Origin: Chloroflexota bacterium
GTDB taxonomy: Bacteria; Chloroflexota; Dehalococcoidia; JACVQG01
NCBI GenBank assembly: GCA_016210545.1
Contig: JACQTY010000059.1
Span: forward strand, 1-39,432
Direction: 5' to 3'
DNA: 39,432 bases
The notes under the pieces were generated by a model. It was not told where the DNA came from, did not search any database, and was given only the letters and a program-made list of their open reading frames with translations. Below, in pieces: positions 8,771 through 17,433 of this stretch; position 1 is the first letter of the stretch; each line of letters begins with the position of its first letter. Both the position numbers and the translations under genes were made by a program.

Positions 8771-8872
8771 TCGTCTTTGCGCAGCGAAGCAACCTCTTGC
8801 CTTTCTGTGTGGTCTCTCCTGAAGAAGGGGAGATTGCTTCGTCGTCCCGACTTGTCGGGATCGCAAAGACGA
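8771..8872. repeat. 102-bp inverted-repeat element (TCGTCTTTGCG ends)
   Basis: A perfect 11-bp terminal inverted repeat, TCGTCTTTGCG (8771-8781) and CGCAAAGACGA (8862-8872), encloses further pairing arms GCGAAGCAA and TTGCTTCG and an inner CCCGAC/GTCGGG hairpin. It has the look of a small non-autonomous, MITE-like dispersed repeat. It fills most of the gap after the REC-GAF kinase. Confidence 0.75.
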
Positions 8873-8911
8873 TTCATTCAACACCACTTTTCGCGTTTGT
8901 ATTAGCAAGAC

Positions 8912-9005
8912 GTAGGGTGGGTGAAGCGTGGCGCAACCCACCATTTCGTAGCAGCACGAGGCGGTGGGTTTCGTCCCGATTTCAACGGGGCTGCACCCAC
9001 CCTAC
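8912..9005. repeat. 94-bp GTAGGGTGGGTG inverted-repeat element, copy 1
   Basis: The ends GTAGGGTGGGTG (8912-8923) and CACCCACCCTAC (8994-9005) are near-perfect inverted repeats. The interior has GCGCAACCCACC and GGTGGGTTTCG arms. Two partial relatives lie at about 21926-21990 (opposite orientation) and 24111-24189. The element keeps the next gene's frame open and creates a false start at 8921. Confidence 0.78.
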
Positions 9006-9046
9006 AGCTACGGTCTGTCCGGGTCAGGTCATTGGAAGGCGGAAAC

Positions 9047-12000
9047 ATGCCTGCGACCATCGTCATCCCAAATTATGAAATAGTAGACAAGATAGCCGAA
9101 AGCCCTCAAGCTACAATCTACAAGGCTTACCACAAGAAAAGCCCCAATCGTCCCCTGGTGCTCAAGATACTGAAAACAGCCCTGCTGTCCGAGTATAAGA
9201 AATCTCAGTTCAGGCAGAAAGTTGAACAGCTCAGGGTCCTGAACGATCCCTTCACGATTACCCCCATCGCGTTCGATACGAAAGATGATATCTGCTTTAT
9301 TACCCAGGACTATTTTGACGGAATAACCCTCGAACAGCTAATAGCCCATCGCCAGATCTCTTTGAAGGATTTCTTTAGCTTAGCCTGCGGCCTGGCCCGG
9401 GCCCTGGACAAGGTGCACGAGGCGGGCATTATTCATGGCGGCGTCAAACCCCACAATATACTGGTTGCCCCCGACACGCTGGAGATCCGGCTGATAGATT
9501 TTATCAGCGCTATCGATGTAAGAGATGTCAGCCACTTTATTTACGACCCCTCCTTCATAAGGGAAACCCTGTCCTATACCTCTCCAGAGCAGACCGGGCG
9601 CATCAGCCACAGAGTGGTCTTCTCTTCGGACATGTATTCTCTCGGGATCGTATTCTATGAGCTGCTGACCGGCCAACTCCCCTTTCTATCGGCCGATCCC
9701 CTGGAACTGATCCATTCCCACCTGGCGGAAGAAGCGCCCGAGGTGCATCAGCTAAGCCCGGACGTCCCCATCGTCCTCAGCAAGATCGTCGCCAAGCTGA
9801 TGCTCAAGGAACCCGAGAAGCGCTACCAGAGCAGCAACGGGCTCCTGGCTGACCTGATACGCTGCCGGGATGAATTCCTGGCCACGGGAACGGTGCGGGA
9901 ATTCCCGCTGGAAAGCCATGTATATACCCACAGGGTGACCTTTATCTCCAAGATGGTCGGCCGCGACCAGGAAGCGGAGACCATCCTCGAAGAATATGAA
10001 CAGGTCGCCCGCGGGGCGTTTCGCTCCCTGTTCATTTCCGGGCTATCCGGAATTGGAAAGACCCGCCTGATACAGGAGTTGCAAAAGCCTATCGTCAGAC
10101 ACCGGGGTTATTTCACGTCGGGAAAGTTCGACGTGTACCAGAAGAATATCCCTTACAGCTCCCTTATCCAGGCGCTCAGAAATCTAATGCGGACCTTCCT
10201 GACCGAGAGTGACGAAAGGGTTGTCGCTTGGAAGAACAAGATCCTGAAGGCCGTGGGCAACAACGGGAAAGTCCTGACCGACGTTGTTCCGGAACTGGGC
10301 GTCCTGATAGGGGCGCAACCCGATGTGCAACCGTTGCCCCCGGTCGAGTCATTGAACAGGTTCCACGACGTGTTCGACCGGTTTCTGACCTGCCTGGCCA
10401 GCGAGGAAAATCCTCTGACCCTGTTCATCGATGACCTTCAATGGTGCGATACGGCCTCTTTTGATTTTCTGGCGAATATCTTCGCCAACTACAAGGACCA
10501 CCCCTACCTTTTCTTCCTGGGGGCGTACCGCCACAACGAAGTGGACTCCAGCCATCCACTTTCCAAGCTTATCAGGGGCGCCAAAGAGGGCAATCAGCCG
10601 CTCAAGGAAATCCGGCTGGGTCCGCTGAAGCCGGAGCACTGCCACGAGATGGTCTCATATATCCTTGACTCTCCCCTGGCGCAGACCGGGGCGCTGGCCG
10701 ATTTCATAAGCGCGCTAAGCGAAGGGAACCCGCTGTTTGTCAGTGAGAGCCTGTCCTATCTGCACAATGAAAACCTCCTTTTCCTGGACGAAGAAAGGCA
10801 ATGGCGGTGGGACATGGACAGGATCCGTCAGTCACGCATGCCCACGACCGTCGTCGCCCTATTCAGCCGGAAGATTCAGAAACTACCGCCGGACCTGATA
10901 AAGCTGCTGGAATACTGCGCCTGCATGGGGAACGCCTTTTCCCCCGCCGATCTGTCATTGATCCGGGAAATGACCCTGCTGGAGACCTTCGAGATATTGA
11001 AGCCGGCTCTGGGGCAGGGACTACTCATTGAAAGCAAAAACCAGTTGCAGTTCATTCACGACAAGGTCCAGGAAGCAGCATTGTCGGCGATACCTGCGGA
11101 GCGGCGCCGTCAGATTCATTGGCAAGTGGCCAACCACCTTCTTTCGGCCATTCCTGAAAGCAACGCTGACGTTGAAAAACTGGAGAACCTGTTCACCATT
11201 GTTTCCCACCTCAATCTGGGGAGAGAGGACAGGCTGGACGCGGGGACGGCGTACCGATTGTCGGACCTTAACTACCACGCCGGCAACAAGGCCCTCGATT
11301 CCCTGGCCACGGAAGCGGCAAACGAGTATTTCAAACTGAGCCGGGAAACGTTGCCGGACGACTGCTGGGAAGAGGCTCACTACGAGCGCACTTTCCGGAT
11401 ATTTCAGAAAGCGGCCAAGACGGAGCTAATGTGCGGCAATTACGAGAATTCCGAGAAGCTGCTCACCCGGTTGCTCGACCACGCCAAGACCGACCTGGAC
11501 AAGGCAGAATGCCTGGCGGAACAGACAACCTCGCTATCGTCCATCGGCAATTTCATTAAGGCTATTGAGACGGCTAACCGGGGTCTGGCCTATTTCGGCA
11601 AAGCCATCCCGGAGAAGCCAGATGAGGCGGACGGCAGGCGGAAAGAGCTAATGGCTGAAATCGCCTCGAAGAACATCGACGTGTGGCAGACCATCCTCGC
11701 CATGCCCTTTACCACAGACAGAAAGCGCAAAATTGAGCTGGCCTTCTATAGCGAGCTTATTCCCGACCTCTACATGTCCGGACTGGTGCCTCAGCTTTAC
11801 CTGTCGGCGGCGCAGTCAACCCAGCATTGCCTGGCCGGCGGCATGGATGAATCTGTGATCTACTCTTTCAGCATTATGGGACTCCAGTTGGGGGAACAGG
11901 GGGAATTCGAACAGGCGTTCAAGTACGAAGATCTGGCGCGCGACCTTTCGGCAAAATACCCCAACACCTTTGGCGCCACTCGCGGCATGAACGGTATCGT

Positions 12001-14110
12001 GTGGTGCAACATGCATTCCCGGAGCCACCCCAAGGATATCGTAGACTACTGCCTCAAGTCAATCCAGTGCGGGAAGAACTGCGGCGACCTGTATAACGCC
12101 GGCCTTTCCTACGGCCCGTTGATGTGGAACCTTCAGGTCCAGGGCGCCAATATGTCCGCCATCGAAGACTACGCCAGGGAATGCCTCCAATTCTCCAATC
12201 GCTACCACCTGTCCTTCTCTGTGGGCCTTGCCGAAGCCATGCAGGCGGGGTGGATAGCCCCTATGAAGAAGGACTATTCACCGGTAGCCATGGAGGAAAA
12301 GCTGAGGCAATGGGAGCGGGACAACCATGTCGCTTCAGCGGGAAGCTATTTTGTTCACATGGCCCTGGCGTACTACTATTTCGGAGAGCATGAAAAAGCT
12401 CAGGAATACCTGGCGGGGGTGCAAAGATACCTGACGGGCCTGACCGACAATGTTTTGAAGAGACAGTGGCATGTCTTCTTGGTCTTGAACGCTCTCAAGC
12501 TGTACGAAAAGGGACTTGGACCCAAGAGCGAACAGGAACTGATGGCGGAAATCCAGCCGATCATTGACAGGGTCGAGACGTGGGCGAGTTTGGGACCTCT
12601 ATTGGAACCCTATCTGGTCTTTCTTCGCGCCGAACTGGCAAGGGTTACCGGAGAGTTCAGGGAGGCGAGGGGGCTTTACCTGGATGCTATAGACGCCGCG
12701 CACCAACAGAAGTACACGTTCCTGGAGGGGCATCTCTACGAATGCCTCGGCGAAGTCCTCCGGCGGGCAGGTCAGTCCTCCGCGAGCGTCTATTTTGCCG
12801 AGGCGGCGCGTCTGTACAGAAAGTGCCACGCGGAACGAAAAGAGTTTAGCCTGGTAGAAAAATACCCTGAGTATTTTGAAGAAGAGAAAACCCCTTACTC
12901 CCAATACGAAGTGGAGTCTTCCGGCTCCACCCTGCCCGACCTTGACGTCGATTACCTCATGAAATCGTCTCTGGCTATCTCCGCTGAGATAGAGCAAGAC
13001 GCCCTGTTGAAGAAGATCATGAACGTGGTCATCGAGAGCTCCGGGGCCCAGCACGGCTATCTGCTGATCGAAGACAAGGGCAACCTGTTTGTCCGCGCCG
13101 AAAGTCACGTCACCGCAAAGCAAGCAGCGCGTACGCTGGACCAGAAACTGGACGAGGCCAGGGAAATCTGCAAGGCAATCGTGCGCTATGTATATCGGAC
13201 CGGAGAGAGGGTAATCCTCAACAACGCCATTCAGGAAGGTCTCTTCAAGGACAATCCTGAGGTGCAAAGCCTTCAACTGCGGTCCGTACTCTGTCTTCCG
13301 GTGATCAAGCAATCAAGGATGATAGGGGTGCTGTATCTGGACAATCGTCTGTCCGATTCGGTATTCACGCCCGAGAAGGCGCAGATGACGGAGTTGTTGA
13401 CGTCGCAGGCGGCCATCTCCCTGGAAAACGCCCGGTTGATGGAGGATATGAAGAAGGCGGACGACCAGGTCAAGAGATCACTGAGAGAGAAAGAGGTGCT
13501 TCTCAAGGAGATACATCACCGCGTTAAGAACAATCTCCAGATTATTCAGAGCATGCTCAGCCTCCAACTGCCCTACATCAAGGGCGAGCAGGCTATCGAA
13601 CCCTTCAAGGAGAGCCAGAACCGGATTTACTCCATGGCCCTTATCCATGAAAAACTATACCAGTCCGAGTCCCTGGCGAAGATCGATGTGGCCGAATATA
13701 TTCAGGGCCTGACAGAAAACCTGTTCCATTCCTACGGGGTTACCGACGGAGACATAAGACTGAAAATGCATGTTGAAAACGTAGCCCTTGATGTTGACCG
13801 GCTGATCCCCTGCGCCCTGATTATCAATGAACTCGTTTCGAATTCATTGAAGCATGCCTTCCCGGATCCTCCAGGACGGAGCGACGGGACAGACGAGATC
13901 CGCATTGAACTGCGACATTATGACGACAATAAGCTTATGTTGACCGTAAGCGATAACGGGGCAGGCTTGCCCGAGGACTTCGAAATACAGAATTGTGAAT
14001 CCCTGGGGCTGAAGCTGGTAAGCGTGCTGGTGAAGCAGCTCAAGGGCAGCATTCATCTTGGCAAGAATGGCGGAGCCGAGTTCTCAATTGCATTTGAGGC
14101 ATCCAAGTAG
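9047..14110 (+). CDS. multidomain kinase-like/AAA ATPase/GAF/HisKA_2 sensor kinase
   Basis: Giant cytosolic protein of 1687 residues. An N-terminal Ser/Thr protein-kinase-like domain (about 8-290) comes first. An AAA-type ATPase module follows (about 305-620) with Walker A GLSGIGKT (Lys338) and Walker B FIDD (D462/D463). A long helical, TPR-like region (about 650-1290), a GAF domain (about 1305-1465), then HisKA_2 with EIHHRVKNNLQ (His pair 1490/1491) and HATPase_c (NELVSN, DNGAGLP) complete it. This order is that of the large 'multi-sensor multi-kinase' family. The kinase-like lobe departs from active enzymes: the HRD-equivalent reads HGG before VKPHN, DFG reads DFI, and the glycine-rich loop is poor. 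It may therefore be a pseudokinase. ATG 9047 is used because GGAAGG (9034-9039) precedes it and the upstream extension is translated repeat. The next gene, 16 bp away, is a REC-PAS kinase, a likely partner. Confidence 0.9.
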   Translation: MPATIVIPNYEIVDKIAESPQATIYKAYHKKSPNRPLVLKILKTALLSEYKKSQFRQKVEQLRVLNDPFTITPIAFDTKDDICFITQDYFDGITLEQLIAHRQISLKDFFSLACGLARALDKVHEAGIIHGGVKPHNILVAPDTLEIRLIDFISAIDVRDVSHFIYDPSFIRETLSYTSPEQTGRISHRVVFSSDMYSLGIVFYELLTGQLPFLSADPLELIHSHLAEEAPEVHQLSPDVPIVLSKIVAKLMLKEPEKRYQSSNGLLADLIRCRDEFLATGTVREFPLESHVYTHRVTFISKMVGRDQEAETILEEYEQVARGAFRSLFISGLSGIGKTRLIQELQKPIVRHRGYFTSGKFDVYQKNIPYSSLIQALRNLMRTFLTESDERVVAWKNKILKAVGNNGKVLTDVVPELGVLIGAQPDVQPLPPVESLNRFHDVFDRFLTCLASEENPLTLFIDDLQWCDTASFDFLANIFANYKDHPYLFFLGAYRHNEVDSSHPLSKLIRGAKEGNQPLKEIRLGPLKPEHCHEMVSYILDSPLAQTGALADFISALSEGNPLFVSESLSYLHNENLLFLDEERQWRWDMDRIRQSRMPTTVVALFSRKIQKLPPDLIKLLEYCACMGNAFSPADLSLIREMTLLETFEILKPALGQGLLIESKNQLQFIHDKVQEAALSAIPAERRRQIHWQVANHLLSAIPESNADVEKLENLFTIVSHLNLGREDRLDAGTAYRLSDLNYHAGNKALDSLATEAANEYFKLSRETLPDDCWEEAHYERTFRIFQKAAKTELMCGNYENSEKLLTRLLDHAKTDLDKAECLAEQTTSLSSIGNFIKAIETANRGLAYFGKAIPEKPDEADGRRKELMAEIASKNIDVWQTILAMPFTTDRKRKIELAFYSELIPDLYMSGLVPQLYLSAAQSTQHCLAGGMDESVIYSFSIMGLQLGEQGEFEQAFKYEDLARDLSAKYPNTFGATRGMNGIVWCNMHSRSHPKDIVDYCLKSIQCGKNCGDLYNAGLSYGPLMWNLQVQGANMSAIEDYARECLQFSNRYHLSFSVGLAEAMQAGWIAPMKKDYSPVAMEEKLRQWERDNHVASAGSYFVHMALAYYYFGEHEKAQEYLAGVQRYLTGLTDNVLKRQWHVFLVLNALKLYEKGLGPKSEQELMAEIQPIIDRVETWASLGPLLEPYLVFLRAELARVTGEFREARGLYLDAIDAAHQQKYTFLEGHLYECLGEVLRRAGQSSASVYFAEAARLYRKCHAERKEFSLVEKYPEYFEEEKTPYSQYEVESSGSTLPDLDVDYLMKSSLAISAEIEQDALLKKIMNVVIESSGAQHGYLLIEDKGNLFVRAESHVTAKQAARTLDQKLDEAREICKAIVRYVYRTGERVILNNAIQEGLFKDNPEVQSLQLRSVLCLPVIKQSRMIGVLYLDNRLSDSVFTPEKAQMTELLTSQAAISLENARLMEDMKKADDQVKRSLREKEVLLKEIHHRVKNNLQIIQSMLSLQLPYIKGEQAIEPFKESQNRIYSMALIHEKLYQSESLAKIDVAEYIQGLTENLFHSYGVTDGDIRLKMHVENVALDVDRLIPCALIINELVSNSLKHAFPDPPGRSDGTDEIRIELRHYDDNKLMLTVSDNGAGLPEDFEIQNCESLGLKLVSVLVKQLKGSIHLGKNGGAEFSIAFEASK

Positions 14111-14126
14111 GCGGGAGGTTAACGAA

Positions 14127-15743
14127 ATGTCCGATGTGAAGATACTGATTGTTGAAGATGAGGGTATTGAAGCGCTAGACATACAACGCAGGCTGATCAG
14201 CCTGGGATACGCCACCCCCGATATTGTCTTATCCGGGGAGGACGCGGTCAAGAAAGCAGGGGAGACGCGTCCTGACGTGGTGCTGATGGACATAATGCTG
14301 CATGGAAAGATCGACGGCGTGATGGCCGCCGAGCAGATCCATGGCCTTTACGACGTCCCTGTGATATACCTTACCGCTTACGCGGACGAGGATACGCTAA
14401 GGCGCGCCAGGATAACCGAGCCATACGGTTACATCGTCAAACCTTTTAGAGACCGGGAAGTGCACATAACTATCGATATGGCATTGTACAAGCACACCAT
14501 GGAAAGGAAGATAAGAGAGAGCGAGAAATGGTTTTCGACGACCCTGAGAAGCATCGGGGACGCGGTTATCGCCACCGACAAGAACGGCTTGATAACGTTC
14601 ATGAATCCAGTTGCCGAGACCCTGGTGGGCCGGAAGCTGGAGGACCTCCTGAACCGAAAACTAACCGACGTATTCAACATAGTGAACAGCCAAACCCGGC
14701 AACCCGTTGAAAACCCGGTGACGAAGGTGTTACTTGCCGGCACTATCATCGGTCTGACAAACCACACCGTACTCATAGCGAGGGACGGCAGGGAAATACC
14801 CATAGATGAGAGCGCCGCACCTATCAAGGACGATAAGGGCAACATTATCGGCGTTATTCTGGTATTTCGCGATGTCACGGAGCGGGAGAGGGCGGAGGAA
14901 GAACTGCGCAAGGCTAATGACGAGCTGGAGAGAAGGGTAGCGGAGCGCACAGCCGATCTGGCATCGACCAATAAACAACTCAAGCAAGAGATAGAACAGC
15001 GCAAGTGGGCAGATTACAGGCTTGAGGAGAAGAATGTCGAACTGGAAAACGCCAAGCTGGCAAAGGAACGCTTCCTGTCCAGCATGGTCCACGAACTGCA
15101 TATGGCGCTCAACGGTATTATCCGCTTCACCAGCACAGTCATGACGGGGTTGCCCGAACCCCTGCCCGACGCCCAGAAGAGGCCGCTGACGATGATCCGC
15201 AGCAGCGCTCAGCATTTGCTTTCACTCATCTACTACCTGCTTGACCTGGCCAAGATCGAGTCGGGGAACGTGGAACTCAGCACGGAGCCTGTGGATGTGA
15301 CCGACGTGATCCGCGAAGTGACGAGAATCCTGAAACCGGTTGCTGACCAAAAAGGGCTGAAGTTCACCGACAACACCCCGGAAGGGCAGGTTGTCATCCG
15401 CACTCACCGCCGGGCGTTGAGTCAGATCCTGCTGAACCTTACCGACAACGCAATCAAGTTTACTGACAGGGGAAACGTGCATCTTGACTTTGTCCACCAT
15501 CAAAGGGGCGGGCGCTACATGACGGAGATCAGCGTGGTGGACACGGGCATCGGCATCCGAGAGGAGGACCAGCAGGAACTTCTCAGGACAATGAGGCAGA
15601 TGGACAGTTCATCGGCGGGATCGCGGGAGGGCGTCGGTCTGGGACTGCACTTGAGCAACAAGCTGGCTGAACTCATTGGGGGTGAAATAAGCCTGAAGAG
15701 CGCTTACGGTAAAGGCAGCACCTTTACCCTGGTCTTGAGATAA
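14127..15743 (+). CDS. REC-PAS-histidine kinase with altered H-box
   Basis: Cytosolic hybrid kinase of 538 residues: receiver (1-125, phospho-acceptor D55 in LMDIML, KPF lysine), PAS (about 135-260), a coiled coil (about 262-320), HisKA, and HATPase_c (NLTDNAIKFT, DTGIGI, GVGLGLHLS). The kinase core is paralogous to the gene at 548: both have the same EKNVELENA-x-LAK linker and a similar sequence throughout. Here, however, the H-box reads VHELHMALN instead of SHELRTPLN. The His is kept, but the Thr of the HExxT phosphatase motif and the conserved Pro are lost. Start ATG 14127 follows GGGAGG (14113-14118). An in-frame ATG at 14058 lies inside the upstream gene and lacks such a site. It probably receives phosphate from the multidomain kinase directly upstream. 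Confidence 0.9.
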   Translation: MSDVKILIVEDEGIEALDIQRRLISLGYATPDIVLSGEDAVKKAGETRPDVVLMDIMLHGKIDGVMAAEQIHGLYDVPVIYLTAYADEDTLRRARITEPYGYIVKPFRDREVHITIDMALYKHTMERKIRESEKWFSTTLRSIGDAVIATDKNGLITFMNPVAETLVGRKLEDLLNRKLTDVFNIVNSQTRQPVENPVTKVLLAGTIIGLTNHTVLIARDGREIPIDESAAPIKDDKGNIIGVILVFRDVTERERAEEELRKANDELERRVAERTADLASTNKQLKQEIEQRKWADYRLEEKNVELENAKLAKERFLSSMVHELHMALNGIIRFTSTVMTGLPEPLPDAQKRPLTMIRSSAQHLLSLIYYLLDLAKIESGNVELSTEPVDVTDVIREVTRILKPVADQKGLKFTDNTPEGQVVIRTHRRALSQILLNLTDNAIKFTDRGNVHLDFVHHQRGGRYMTEISVVDTGIGIREEDQQELLRTMRQMDSSSAGSREGVGLGLHLSNKLAELIGGEISLKSAYGKGSTFTLVLR

Positions 15744-15895
15744 TGCCTGGCCATTGTCTCACTGGGTAGGCCCCGATGGCGGGCAGGGTTCGGCCAACGA
15801 GACCGATGGTAGCCGGCGGCCTCTTGCTTTCGCTCCGGAGCGTGCGAGGTATTGCGGCTTGCCTCCCCTGCACATTCGCTCCGCTATGACATTTC

Positions 15896-16267
15896 TTATC
15901 GAGTCTGGCGTTCAGACTCTTGCCTTTCCACCCGTTGTCGGGCTGTTACTTTGCCGACTCTCCGCAGCACTGTCTGCACATCCTTTCTCCACTCCTCCAA
16001 ATCGTACTGCGACGCTATTTTCTTCTGCCTGGCATAGTCCACCATCTCCCACAGAGATACGCCAGACTCCTCGGCAGCTTTAGCCAGGGACAGCTTGCCG
16101 TTGCCGTACTGCCTCGCAAAATACTCAACCTTCCATTCCCCCACGGCCCTGTACAGCAGTTTCCTCACCGTGGTGGAACGGTCTGTCTGCTCCAGCCTTT
16201 CTATCATCTCCAAGTCTTTCAACAGCTCCAGCGGAAGCCTGGACCCGACCATTTGCTCCTTTTTCAT
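15896..16267 (-). CDS. UPF0175-type antitoxin with N-terminal ribbon-helix-helix
   Basis: Protein of 123 residues. The first about 45 residues look like a ribbon-helix-helix DNA-binding segment (RLPLELLKDLE, TTVRKLLYRAV). The next about 50 match the UPF0175 helix-turn-helix family (GKLSLAKAAEESGVS). The tail is basic and probably disordered. UPF0175 proteins are known companions of PIN-domain genes and are taken to be antitoxins that also autoregulate. Its ATG overlaps the stop of the upstream PIN gene by 4 nt, so the two are translationally coupled, with the toxin gene first, the reverse of the commoner order. Function is inferred from family and context. Confidence 0.8.
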   Translation of the reverse strand: MKKEQMVGSRLPLELLKDLEMIERLEQTDRSTTVRKLLYRAVGEWKVEYFARQYGNGKLSLAKAAEESGVSLWEMVDYARQKKIASQYDLEEWRKDVQTVLRRVGKVTARQRVERQESERQTR

Positions 16268-16779
16268 CTCCTCACATCCCTCGCGGTCTTGAGTATGTCG
16301 GCTATTACGTCAGGGGAAAGCCAAGTTGCCTTGCCCAGGTCCCTGACCGCTTCTTCCAACTCATCATAGTTCATGTGCTCCTTGACATAGGCTTCAAGCA
16401 GAACGCCGGCGGCGCCCACGTGTTCTATGTCCATTGCCTCGGCCATTACCCTGGCTTCCTTTTCGTCAACGATGGCCGGGAGTTTTCGGCTTGCTGCTAT
16501 CGCCAGGGTTTCTGCCTCGCCCTGATGCAGATGAGTGCTGTTCAGTATTCGCTCAACGAGCCTCTTCTCCCTGAACATAAGTCGGACCTGCCGTATCCAA
16601 GATTCTTCCAAGCCGATCTCCACTATTCTGATTTCCGGAGCGCTAATCTCCCTTCCCTGGTCAATCACCTCTATCTTTACCTGAGGTCCAACGGCAACCT
16701 GTCCATAGAGTCTCTTGAGGGGCCTAAGCTTCCTAATCTTGGCCAAAGCAATAAGTGCTGATGCGTCGGCAACAATCAC
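16264..16779 (-). CDS. PIN-domain ribonuclease toxin (DUF3368-like)
   Basis: Protein of 171 residues with the PIN acidic signature: D5 in VADASAL, E88/E90 in HQGEAET, and D105-E106 in IVDEKEAR. PIN toxins of this kind are Mg-dependent RNases that cut tRNA, rRNA or mRNA. The chosen start is GTG 16779 with a G-run just upstream. A better-looking AGGAGAGG-ATG pair lies 19 nt further upstream but is out of frame, and would encode a 21-residue peptide running across the GTG start. That could mean a one-base frameshift near the 5' end or a leader peptide. It forms an operon with the antitoxin gene at 15896-16267. Confidence 0.82.
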   Translation of the reverse strand: MIVADASALIALAKIRKLRPLKRLYGQVAVGPQVKIEVIDQGREISAPEIRIVEIGLEESWIRQVRLMFREKRLVERILNSTHLHQGEAETLAIAASRKLPAIVDEKEARVMAEAMDIEHVGAAGVLLEAYVKEHMNYDELEEAVRDLGKATWLSPDVIADILKTARDVRR

Positions 16780-16816
16780 CTGCTTGCCCCCAATTCATGT
16801 GCGGCCTCTCCTATCT

Positions 16817-16845
16817 AAGTTAACATTTCTTACAGATGTTTTCAA
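16817..16845 (-). promoter_or_regulatory. promoter of the toxin-antitoxin operon
   Basis: On the minus strand TTGAAA (16845-16840) and TAACTT (16822-16817) are 17 bp apart, and TGT directly before the -10 gives an extended form. Transcription would begin near 16810, about 30 nt before the GTG start. Confidence 0.55.
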
Positions 16846-17061
16846 GACACTGGATAGAGCTGCTCAGCGTGTGAACATCTCGGTATGGTGGATTCTCGAT
16901 GATTTGATGGGGCAGCCAAGCGATTCGAGGAAGGGGTGTTCGGCGAATCGAACGAAGTTCAATTACCCCGCAGCGGTGCGAAGCAGGGGAAGGTGTAGCA
17001 GCGTTGGTGCGCAGATGGCAGCGCGGGTCCCGTTAGCTAATGTTAGCTACACCTGGGAACA

Positions 17062-17110
17062 TAGATATGAGCCGCCAGAGACTCGAACTCTGAACCTGAG
17101 CATTAAGAGT
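17062..17110 (-). repeat. attachment-site-like copy of the tRNA-Lys 3' half
   Basis: The 49 bp at 17062-17110 are identical to 19967-20015, a constant offset of 2905 bp. Forty-three of these bases are the 3' part of tRNA-Lys(CUU), from the discriminator base to inside the anticodon loop. Identity stops exactly after that. One intact tRNA at one end and an orphan 3' fragment at the other is the classic layout of an element integrated by site-specific recombination into a tRNA gene. Confidence 0.85.
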
Positions 17111-17132
17111 TCAAAGCAGTTGGTGTCAGCAT

Positions 17133-17180
17133 GGCCCGTCAGATACGTTCTAAGCACGTGTGTTCGAATTCTGACGGGCC
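17133..17180 (+). other. tRNA-like hairpin, 11-bp stem
   Basis: GGCCCGTCAGA (17133-17143) pairs perfectly with TCTGACGGGCC (17170-17180) around a 26-nt loop. The 3' side has the T-loop-like GTTCGAA followed by an acceptor-like arm and an A, resembling the end of a tRNA. The total of 48 nt is too short for a tRNA, and the T stem does not pair in the normal way. It may be a tRNA relic or a structured recombination site. Confidence 0.4.
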
Positions 17181-17225
17181 AGTTTATATCTGGCGTGCCG
17201 CCTGGTGTCGGGGCGTGCTAAAGCG

Positions 17226-17247
17226 ATTAGTAGCAAATTAGTAGCAA
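17226..17247. repeat. 22-bp direct repeat, left copy
   Basis: A 22-bp sequence containing TTAGTAGCAA twice is repeated exactly at 19933-19954. Both copies lie inside the 49-bp tRNA-derived repeats, near each end of the presumed element. They could be arm-type recombinase sites or relics of an integrase gene end. Confidence 0.75.
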
Positions 17248-17418
17248 AAATGGCCGTTCAGCCAGATAGGGGCTGGCGTACAGCACGCGGGAGCCGACGA
17301 CACCGCGTGAGCGCAGAACGGCGGAGGCAAGCGCCCCCCTGCATCACAAGCCGAAATGCCCCGGAAGTTTTCAGACCATTCAAATATGGCGTGCTTATGA
17401 AACAGTCTCAAAGAACTG

Positions 17419-17427
17419 TGCTATAAT
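17419..17427 (+). promoter_or_regulatory. extended -10 promoter giving a leaderless mRNA
   Basis: TGCTATAAT (17419-17427) is a consensus extended -10 with no good -35. Transcription would start about 7 nt downstream, at or beside the GTG start codon (17434), so the transcript would be leaderless. Confidence 0.55.
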
Positions 17428-17433
17428 GCCGCC

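Larger units (their letters stand above)
16846..17418. other. gene-free stretch between TA operon and DUF3800 relic
   Basis: No credible coding region is visible. The stretch contains an inverted repeat GGTGTAGC/GCTACACC (about 16992-17052), the tRNA-Lys 3'-half copy, a tRNA-like hairpin and a 22-bp repeat that recurs near 19933. It is the outer edge of the presumed decayed element. Confidence 0.5.

Noticed and set aside
17133-17180. A complete second tRNA gene
   Set aside because: There is no D arm, the T stem does not pair correctly, and the length is only 48 nt.
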